A DNA stretch of 33,877 nucleotides, from NCBI GenBank assembly GCA_944391055.1, contig CALXSF010000020.1:1-33877 (forward strand), read 5' to 3'. The position numbers were made by a program, and so were the translations under genes. Below are positions 1 through 7,886 of the stretch, piece by piece; position 1 is the first letter of the stretch, and each line of letters begins with the position of its first letter. Source of the DNA: an uncultured Kiritimatiellota bacterium. Its GTDB lineage: Bacteria > Verrucomicrobiota > Kiritimatiellia > RFP12 > DVOR01. The notes under the pieces are model-generated. The model had not been told where the DNA came from. It searched no databases and saw only the letters and a program-made list of their open reading frames with translations.

Positions 1-3000
1 GGTCGCGCCCACCCGGGCGCGTGAATTGAAACTTGGTGATTGTGGTCATCGTTTTGTTCCTTTCCTGGGTCGCGCCCACCCGGGCGCGTGAATTGAAACA
101 TGGCATAATACTGACTTTGCTGACCATTGCCCAAACGTCGCGCCCACCCGGGCGCGTGAATTGAAACGTCCTGCGTCAGTTTGTAGCCTGTCACCTTCCC
201 GTCGCGCCCACCCGGGCGCGTGAATTGAAACTGGCCGCAGGCGGGCGGCGACCCCGAGGCCTACGGTCGCGCCCACCCGGGCGCGTGAATTGAAACGTGC
301 TCAACGTGCCGCAGAGCGTGCGGCATTCGACGTCGCGCCCACCCGGGCGCGTGAATTGAAACCTCAGTGGGTGGCGAGGCCTTGGCGGCGGAGGGCGCGT
401 CGCGCCCACCCGGGCGCGTGAATTGAAACACCGTCCGCCCCATCCTCCGCGCCAAATCGCCCGCGTCGCGCCCACCCGGGCGCGTGAATTGAAACATCGC
501 CTGGGCGCGCTCCTGCGGGCTTGACGTGAGGTCGCGCCCACCCGGGCGCGTGAATTGAAACAGATCGTCCGACGCCTTATTCAGTCCGCCGTCGTCGGGT
601 CGCGCCCACCCGGGCGCGTGAATTGAAACTTAGCAGACCCGCTAAACTGGTCGATGATAGAAGTCGCGCCCACCCGGGCGCGTGAATTGAAACGTCCAGT
701 AAATCTAATCGCCTTGCTATCCAATTTGTCGCGCCCACCCGGGCGCGTGAATTGAAACGACATTTCATTGACAGATTTTTGACGACTTATCGGTCGCGCC
801 CACCCGGGCGCGTGAATTGAAACACAGACCGTAATGCTTTTTCGGCTATCCGCGGTTTGTCGCGCCCACCCGGGCGCGTGAATTGAAACAAGGAGAAAGG
901 GGTAAAGGTAGTCGGGGCCAAAGGTCGCGCCCACCCGGGCGCGTGAATTGAAACAATATACCGACTACCGCCACGAGCCATTCGCTCATGTCGCGCCCAC
1001 CCGGGCGCGTGAATTGAAACTGACGGAATTGCAGTCCGGCATCACGGAGAAGATGTCGCGCCCACCCGGGCGCGTGAATTGAAACAATCTTCGCCGGCGG
1101 CGGGGGAGGCCGAAAATCACTTGTCGCGCCCACCCGGGCGCGTGAATTGAAACTCGGAGAAGGCGCGGACGTCGTCGTCGGTGGGTTGTCGCGCCCACCC
1201 GGGCGCGTGAATTGAAACCTCGATGGCGACGGTGGCGAAGGTGAGTCGGGGCGTCGCGCCCACCCGGGCGCGTGAATTGAAACGCAGATGAGTTCGGCCA
1301 TGTCGGTCCTCCTTGCGTGTCGCGCCCACCCGGGCGCGTGAATTGAAACTCGCCGGTGAGGCCCTCGTGCGCGGCGGCCTTGAGTCGCGCCCACCCGGGC
1401 GCGTGAATTGAAACACCGACCGCAATGCCTTTTCGGCCATTCGCGGCTGTCGCGCCCACCCGGGCGCGTGAATTGAAACCTCTTGAGCCCGCTGGTGCGC
1501 CTCCTGCGGCCTCTGTCGCGCCCACCCGGGCGCGTGAATTGAAACCTCTTGAGCCCGCTGGTGCGCCTCCTGCGGCCTGTCGCGCCCACCCGGGCGCGTG
1601 AATTGAAACCGACGGTTGAGGATATTGCAGATGAGTTTGTCCGTGTCGCGCCCACCCGGGCGCGTGAATTGAAACGGCGGCTATTAACTCCGATGGCTCC
1701 GTTGTCCCTGTCGCGCCCACCCGGGCGCGTGAATTGAAACTGGCCGCAGGCGGGCGGCGGCCCCGAGGCCTACGCGTCGCGCCCACCCGGGCGCGTGAAT
1801 TGAAACCAGTTGCTTGCCTCGTCCGTCCGCCTCGGCGCGGCGTGTCGCGCCCACCCGGGCGCGTGAATTGAAACCGTCGGTTTCAATCCCGGTAATGCTA
1901 ACGGTGAAGTCGCGCCCACCCGGGCGCGTGAATTGAAACACGGGAAGGACGCAACTGACGGAAACGCAACTTACGTCGCGCCCACCCGGGCGCGTGAATT
2001 GAAACACCGTCCGCCCCGTCCTCCGCGCCAAATCGCCCGCCAGTCGCGCCCACCCGGGCGCGTGAATTGAAACAGATCGTCGAGCATCCCATCGACCGTT
2101 CCGGCCGGTCGCGCCCACCCGGGCGCGTGAATTGAAACATATTTTTGGCACTAAAGGTGTTAGCACCCAAGGTCGCGCCCACCCGGGCGCGTGAATTGAA
2201 ACGCTTGATCCGCAGGTGGCCGCGTTGGGTACGGAGTGTCGCGCCCACCCGGGCGCGTGAATTGAAACGGCCTTACGCTCACCATGCCGGCGCAATGTTA
2301 CGCGGGTCGCGCCCACCCGGGCGCGTGAATTGAAACCCTTATATCGGGGTCGGGCTTCCTCCCGGGCTTAGGTCGCGCCCACCCGGGCGCGTGAATTGAA
2401 ACTTGCCCTCCGTCATCTCTATGCGCCAAACGAAGTCGCGCCCACCCGGGCGCGTGAATTGAAACGTCCGGACACGCCACGTATCACCGGGCAAAACCTC
2501 GTCGCGCCCACCCGGGCGCGTGAATTGAAACTGCGCATCTTGGTGAGCAAAGTATTTACAACGCAGAGGTCGCGCCCACCCGGGCGCGTGAATTGAAACC
2601 GGGCTGACGATTGCGTCTTAGCCTGCTCTGTGGTCGCGCCCACCCGGGCGCGTGAATTGAAACCGCCCAGTGGCGCTCGGCGAGGAGGTTCCAGGCGGGT
2701 CGCGCCCACCCGGGCGCGTGAATTGAAACCTCCGGGGCGGGCTGGGTCTTCCAGACGAGGGCGCCGGTCGCGCCCACCCGGGCGCGTGAATTGAAACACG
2801 GGTACGGCGTAACCATTTACGATTAATGCCTGTCGCGCCCACCCGGGCGCGTGAATTGAAACGCTTGCTCCGACGAGAGCCGTACCGTGCAAGACTTTGT
2901 CGCGCCCACCCGGGCGCGTGAATTGAAACCGCTCGAACGGCCTATCCAGTTGGCCGTCGCTCGGTCGCGCCCACCCGGGCGCGTGAATTGAAACTTTCGT

Positions 3001-5433
3001 TGAGCATGGTTGGATTTTAGGTTTGGTGTCGCGCCCACCCGGGCGCGTGAATTGAAACGGTCATCCAAACTTCGCGAGTTGTACACCGAACACGTCGCGC
3101 CCACCCGGGCGCGTGAATTGAAACCGACGGCTCTGTCGTCCCTCTTGATAAGCCTGTCCGTCGCGCCCACCCGGGCGCGTGAATTGAAACGCGCTGATAT
3201 ATCTCATTGACACGGGATGCCTCATAGTCGCGCCCACCCGGGCGCGTGAATTGAAACGGTCAGAGGATGCGGTCGGCGACGGTGGAGTGGGAGTCGCGCC
3301 CACCCGGGCGCGTGAATTGAAACACCCGCGAAGGCGACCCCGTCGAACTCATCCGCCAGTCGCGCCCACCCGGGCGCGTGAATTGAAACGGGTTATACTC
3401 AGGGTGATACGGGGCAACCTCATGTCGCGCCCACCCGGGCGCGTGAATTGAAACTTAGCCTCATCCCAATTGGCACTATCGGAAATCGTGTCGCGCCCAC
3501 CCGGGCGCGTGAATTGAAACTCCGCCCGCGGCACGAAGCGCCCGTGCTCCTCCAGGTCGCGCCCACCCGGGCGCGTGAATTGAAACGGTTGGCGCTATAA
3601 TCTCGATACTCGCTTGTTGTGTCGCGCCCACCCGGGCGCGTGAATTGAAACCCTGCTTGGTGAATTTCCGGATGATTTTGCGCTGTCGCGCCCACCCGGG
3701 CGCGTGAATTGAAACATTTTTGTCAGTGTCCAATCTGATTTTGGCGATGGTCGCGCCCACCCGGGCGCGTGAATTGAAACTTCAGCGCGCCGCGTGGTGG
3801 CGCAGGGTGATTCGGTCGCGCCCACCCGGGCGCGTGAATTGAAACATGGGCGGAGGCCGGCGAGGGGGAGGAGGTCTTTGAGTCGCGCCCACCCGGGCGC
3901 GTGAATTGAAACGATCTCCTCGTTCGTCATTTGTTGGGTGGCGCAGGGTCGCGCCCACCCGGGCGCGTGAATTGAAACTTGCTCAGCCTGGGCGGCGGCT
4001 TGCTCGCGGAGGGCGGTCGCGCCCACCCGGGCGCGTGAATTGAAACGCGGTTTTTGTTGGCGATTTCCTCGGAGAGGTTGAGTCGCGCCCACCCGGGCGC
4101 GTGAATTGAAACCAAAACCGGCAGAGGTCATCGGGAAGCAAAGAACCGTCGCGCCCACCCGGGCGCGTGAATTGAAACTTAAAATGGTTTTCGGAGTCGT
4201 CGGCAAATTGGGTCGCGCCCACCCGGGCGCGTGAATTGAAACAAATTAGAAAGAAGATCACCAAGATTTTCCGCACGGTCGCGCCCACCCGGGCGCGTGA
4301 ATTGAAACATGTCGCCGGGCATGGGGGTGGACGAGAAGGCGCGTCGCGCCCACCCGGGCGCGTGAATTGAAACTTACCGGTTCGGAAGTCGGTGAAGCCG
4401 AGGCCGGCGTCGCGCCCACCCGGGCGCGTGAATTGAAACCCGCGCCAGGGGATTTTGGTGTGGCCCTCGGGGTGTCGCGCCCACCCGGGCGCGTGAATTG
4501 AAACCTCGGGGGCGAGGGCGCAGGCGGGTTTCTTGGCGTTCGGGTCGCGCCCACCCGGGCGCGTGAATTGAAACTAATGCTGATAACTGGGATGAGGCCA
4601 AAAAGATGGTCGCGCCCACCCGGGCGCGTGAATTGAAACAATACCCCGTAAGCCCATAATGCTCAAAAGATCTCTGTCGCGCCCACCCGGGCGCGTGAAT
4701 TGAAACCAGAAGACCTTTCAATCCAGGCGTCCAACCAAGGTGTCGCGCCCACCCGGGCGCGTGAATTGAAACTCGTCTCTAAACCATTGATTCCAAACCA
4801 AGTTATGTCGCGCCCACCCGGGCGCGTGAATTGAAACTTGTTGGTACCACTCCAACAGTTGATGATATTGTTGTCGCGCCCACCCGGGCGCGTGAATTGA
4901 AACGAGGGCGGCGAGGAGTTGGTCGGGGGTGGCCTCCTGGTCGCGCCCACCCGGGCGCGTGAATTGAAACCTTGCGTGACCCCGGTGCCCATCTGACGTC
5001 TGGTGTCGCGCCCACCCGGGCGCGTGAATTGAAACACGGGTAACCATATGCGAAAAGCCGCGAATGGCGGAGTCGCGCCCACCCGGGCGCGTGAATTGAA
5101 ACCAGCGACAACGCGGAACGCATTTTGTCCGCGTCGGGTCGCGCCCACCCGGGCGCGTGAATTGAAACATGGGCGCGTTCCTTTTTTCAGGCTCGGAGGA
5201 GATCGTCGCGCCCACCCGGGCGCGTGAATTGAAACGGGATTGTTGGCCTCATAGTAGGTGGCGAGGCGGGGGTCGCGCCCACCCGGGCGCGTGAATTGAA
5301 ACCCGGCCCGCAGGCATCCGAGGGCGACGAGGGCGAGGTCGCGCCCACCCGGGCGCGTGAATTGAAACATGAAATCACCTGCTGAGTGATAATCCTCATT
5401 ATGTCGCGCCCACCCGGGCGCGTGAATTGAAAC

Positions 5434-5467
5434 AACTCACGCGCCCTTTCGGGCGCGACCTGCCGAA
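5434..5467 (-). other. Spacer 83: inverted copy of a divergent I-C CRISPR repeat
   Basis: Read on the minus strand, this 34-nt spacer is TTCGGCAG followed by 26 nt that match the first 26 nt of the host repeat at 21 of 26 positions. The two 9-nt blocks GTCGCGCCC and GGGCGCGTG are identical. Differences are the loop (GAAA instead of ACCC) and one base in the tail (AGTT instead of AATT). On the + strand the spacer starts at AACTCACG, which in an inverted I-C repeat lies directly after GTTTC, so a TTC PAM would precede it. The simplest reading is acquisition from another I-C array. The spacer transcript also carries the same palindromic 7-bp stem as the repeats. Confidence 0.85.
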
Positions 5468-5535
5468 GTCGCGCCCACCCGGGCGCGTGAATTGAAACAA
5501 GTTCGAGACGCTGACGGGGCGGTTCCGGACGCTGC

Positions 5536-5560
5536 GTCGCGCCCACACGGGTGAATCGGA
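5536..5560 (+). repeat. Degenerate terminal CRISPR repeat (trailer end)
   Basis: After spacer 84 (5499-5535) the repeat begins correctly with GTCGCGCCCAC, but then reads ACGGGTGAATCGGAG. The second stem arm is largely lost by a deletion of about 5 nt, and the ATTGAAAC tail has decayed to ATCGGAG. Decayed terminal repeats mark the old, leader-distal end of arrays, so this fixes the array polarity. Confidence 0.9.
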
Positions 5561-5714
5561 GTTTTCTTTCGGTCAGGCTCGGAGGAGGTCGCGGATAGTC
5601 ACACCATTTATCTTACGCGTAGGGGCCCTTCTTGATGGGAGACTCCCACAAAACGTAACTTGGCCCTAACAGAAAGGTGGGTTGCGACCCTTTCGCAGGC
5701 TGCCGCAATCCATC
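5561..5714. other. Non-coding gap between CRISPR trailer and tatD
   Basis: No convincing gene lies here. Positions 5573-5587 (TCAGGCTCGGAGGAG) are identical to 15 nt inside spacer 79 (5187-5201), which suggests a decayed spacer or shared origin. A short inverted repeat TGGGAG-A-CTCCCA occurs near 5637-5649, and TGCGA/TCGCA can pair near 5684-5698. The latter could contribute to termination of the minus-strand tatD transcript, but neither has a U-tract that would make it a clear terminator. Confidence 0.5.
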
Positions 5715-6563
5715 TCAAACTTTGATTGTCGCCCGCGGCGCTTCCTTGGCTTTCGTTGTCTCAGCGCCGCGTGGGGGAGGGGGCGCGCATTCTTCCAGAC
5801 GGAAGAGGGCGCGGGCGTTGGCGGTGGTCCGGGCGGCGAAGTCGGGGAGGGTTTCCCCTCGGAGCGCGGCGATCGCGGTGGCGGTGGCGCGGACGTAGGC
5901 GGGGCGGTTGCGGCGGCCGCGGTGCGGTACGGGGGCCAGATAGGGGGCGTCGGTCTCCACCAGGATGCGGTCGCCGGGGACGTAGCGGGCCACCTCGCGC
6001 AGGGCGTCGGCGTTGCGGAAGGTGACGATGCCGCTGAAGGAGATGAAGTAGCCCAAGTCCAGGAAGGCGCGCACCAGCGGGACGCCCCCCGTGTAGGAGT
6101 GGATGACGCCGGCGCGGGGCAGGGCCAGCGCTCGGAGCGTCTCCAGCGTCAGCGCGTCGGCCTCGCGCGTGTGGACGATGACGGGCAGGCCGTGTGCGCG
6201 GGCGAAGGCGGCCTGGGCCTCGAAGCAGGCGCGCTGGGCCGCGGCGGTCTCGGGCCCGCGCCAGTGGAAGTCGAAGCCCAGTTCGCCCACGGCCACCATC
6301 CCGGGCTTGGGGGCCAGGGGCGGCGGCGTGCCTTCGCACGACCAATCGAACCCTTGCGCGAACCAGGTGCCGCTGGCCTCGGCCGCGGCGTTGAGCGCCG
6401 CGCCACCCCCGACGGCGATCACCCCCACGCCGCAGCCCGCCGCCTCGCGCAGCAGCGCCACAGCGTCGTCCCCGGCCTCGAAGTGGCAGTGGGTGTCGAT
6501 GAGGGGCGCGTCAGGCGTCGCCGAGGGCGTCTCCGGCCAAAGGGTGGGGGCGGGCGCGCTCAC
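5715..6563 (-). CDS. tatD: TatD-family metal-dependent hydrolase (DNase)
   Basis: A 282-aa protein of the TatD/YcfH amidohydrolase-fold family, which are Mg2+-dependent 3'-5' exonucleases or related phosphoesterases. Visible metal-site motifs are HxH in DTHCHFEA near the N-terminus, the glutamate in VGELGFDFHW, histidines in PVIVHTRE and VIHSYTG, and the late aspartate in LVETDAPYLAP. Length is near the family norm (about 260 aa) with a short Pro/Ala-rich N-terminal extension and a basic C-terminal tail. I chose the GTG at 6563-6561 because it overlaps the TGA of the PEGA gene by 4 nt (GTGA), with GGGGGGAGG just upstream. It is the last gene of the FHA-PEGA-tatD operon. Its stop lies about 150 nt from the convergent CRISPR trailer. 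A role with the two upstream genes is not obvious; cotranscription may be incidental. Confidence 0.92.
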   Translation of the reverse strand: MSAPAPTLWPETPSATPDAPLIDTHCHFEAGDDAVALLREAAGCGVGVIAVGGGAALNAAAEASGTWFAQGFDWSCEGTPPPLAPKPGMVAVGELGFDFHWRGPETAAAQRACFEAQAAFARAHGLPVIVHTREADALTLETLRALALPRAGVIHSYTGGVPLVRAFLDLGYFISFSGIVTFRNADALREVARYVPGDRILVETDAPYLAPVPHRGRRNRPAYVRATATAIAALRGETLPDFAARTTANARALFRLEECAPPPPRGAETTKAKEAPRATIKV

Positions 6564-7885
6564 GGCCCATCGTCCTCCCCCCCTTCGTTCAGGAAGCGGC
6601 GGGAGAGGATCTCTCCGGGCAGGAAGGTGCGGTAGGTGCCGGGCTTGAGCTCGAGGGAGACGGTACCGTCGAGATCCGCGCGGACGATGACGCCTTGGTA
6701 GGTGCCGAGCTTGGTGCGGACCTCGAAGTTGGGCTTGAAGTCCAGGCGCACCTTGAGGGCGGTGGTCTTGTCGGCGGCGATGGTGACGGTGCGCGTGGCG
6801 TCGGCGTACCCGCGGGCCTTGAGGGTGAGGGTGTGCGGGCCGGGGGGCAGGGGCAGGCGCGCCTCCGCCGAGGTGAAGCCGTCCTTTTCCTGGGGCTGGG
6901 TGGTGAGCAGCCGCCGACCGCCCTCCCAAACCTCCACCACGCCCGGCTGCGTCTGCACGGCCAGGGTGCCGCGCACGATCTCGAGGCGGATCTCCTCCAC
7001 CTGCGTGGCGCCCGCGGCCAAGCGCACCTCGCGCGAGGCCGTGGCGTAGCCCGGCAACTCCGCGCGCACCGTGTGCGTCCCCTCGGGCAGATCCCCCACC
7101 GTCAGATCCGACTCCCCGCGGAAGACGCCGTCCACGTAGATCCGCGCCCCCTCCGGGATCGTCGAGACCGTCAGCCCCGCCGGCAGCCGCTCCAAGGCGA
7201 AGCGCAGCGGCAGGCGCTCCCCCGCCCGCAGCTCCAACGTGTGGGTCAGCGGCTTGTGGCCCTCGAGCGTCAGGCGCAGCGTGTGCTTGCCCTCGCGCAG
7301 GCGCTCCAGCGTGCAGGGGGTGACGCCGTGCGCCACGCCGTTCACCTGCACGCGCGCGCCCGCCGGCTCGCTCGTCACCTCCAGCGCCCCCGAATCGGGC
7401 GTCAGCGTCGCGTCCACCACGCGCGGCTTGCCGTTCGAGAGATCCAGGCGGATGGCCTGGTCCTGGAAGCCCTGCGCGCGCACCACGACGCGGTAGGCCC
7501 GCGGCTCCTCGAAGAAGCAATGGAAGGGCGTCACCCCCAGCTCCGCGCCGTCGCACAGCACCGTCGCCGGCCGCTCCGAGCGGAAGAGCACGGGGATCGG
7601 CTCGCGCGCCAGCTCAAAGGGCTCGTGGCGCCGCTCCCCCGGCCCCGGCGTCACCGTCCGCCACTGCGTCGCGTAGCCCGGCGCCGAGAGGCGCAGGAGC
7701 GTGGGCGCGTTCGCCGGCACCTCCAGCGTGAAGCTCTCGCCCGTTCGGTTCTGCCGATGGTTCACCCACAGCGTCGCCGCCGGGCGGCACGTCACCCGCA
7801 GGGTCGCCGTCGGCGCCTCCTGCCCCTGCGCCCACAGCGCCGCCGCCGCGCACGCCGCCGCCAGCCACTGCCGCATCCGCCTCAT
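6560..7885 (-). CDS. Secreted PEGA-repeat protein
   Basis: 441 aa with an N-terminal signal peptide (MRRMRQWLAAACAAAALWAQG). The rest is about five PEGA-like beta-rich repeats. The clear ones read GALEVTSEPAGARVQVNG (around 165), LTVSTIPEGARIYVDG (around 237) and GTLAVQTQPGVVEVWEGG (around 305), each ending in an HTLRL/HTVRAELPGYA-type strand. More diverged copies lie around 28 and 92. PEGA domains resemble surface-layer and receptor modules and are usually extracytoplasmic, so export or periplasmic display is likely. The final stretch (VRTKLGTYQGVIVRADLDGTVSLELKPGTYRTFLPGEI) looks like a separate small beta domain. It lies 1 nt downstream of the FHA gene and overlaps tatD by 4 nt. Function is unknown; an envelope partner of the FHA membrane protein is an inference from synteny. 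Confidence 0.85.
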   Translation of the reverse strand: MRRMRQWLAAACAAAALWAQGQEAPTATLRVTCRPAATLWVNHRQNRTGESFTLEVPANAPTLLRLSAPGYATQWRTVTPGPGERRHEPFELAREPIPVLFRSERPATVLCDGAELGVTPFHCFFEEPRAYRVVVRAQGFQDQAIRLDLSNGKPRVVDATLTPDSGALEVTSEPAGARVQVNGVAHGVTPCTLERLREGKHTLRLTLEGHKPLTHTLELRAGERLPLRFALERLPAGLTVSTIPEGARIYVDGVFRGESDLTVGDLPEGTHTVRAELPGYATASREVRLAAGATQVEEIRLEIVRGTLAVQTQPGVVEVWEGGRRLLTTQPQEKDGFTSAEARLPLPPGPHTLTLKARGYADATRTVTIAADKTTALKVRLDFKPNFEVRTKLGTYQGVIVRADLDGTVSLELKPGTYRTFLPGEILSRRFLNEGGEDDGP

Positions 7886-7886
7886 C

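Larger units (their letters stand above)
2..5560 (+). CRISPR. Type I-C-like CRISPR array, 84 repeats plus degenerate terminal repeat
   Basis: I counted 84 copies of a 31-nt repeat, first at 2-32 and last intact copy at 5468-5498, with a mean period of about 65.9 nt and spacers of about 33-38 nt. The repeat is GT, a 7-nt stem arm CGCGCCC, loop ACCC, arm GGGCGCG, then the tail TGAATTGAAAC. A stable stem, an ATTGAAAC 3' end and 34-36-nt spacers are typical of type I-C, in which Cas5 (Cas5d) processes the repeat. The ATTGAAAC end and the degenerate repeat at the right edge place transcription on the + strand with the leader upstream of position 1. No cas gene lies within the window, so subtype is inferred from the repeat alone. 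Copies looked identical by eye. Many spacers are less GC-rich than the chromosome, as expected of mobile-element DNA. The array continues off the left edge or begins there. Confidence 0.97.

Noticed and set aside
1284..1644. Shared GCAGATGAGTT in spacers 20 and 25
   Set aside because: An 11-nt match at different offsets with differing neighbours is too weak for a common target.
562..2107. Spacers 9 and 32 both start AGATCGTC
   Set aside because: Only 8 nt are shared and the rest differs, which is expected by chance among 84 spacers.
46..5546. Many open frames in the array with repeated peptides such as FQFTRPGGRD, FNSRARVGAT and VSIHAPGWAR
   Set aside because: These are translations of the CRISPR repeat in three frames. 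A mean unit of about 66 nt, divisible by three, keeps the frames open. This is a known source of false protein annotations.
2..5560. Spacers targeting genes inside this window
   Set aside because: By eye I found no spacer matching the coding part of the window; apart from the repeat-like spacer 83 and the flank match of spacer 79, self-targeting is not supported. A real search was not possible.
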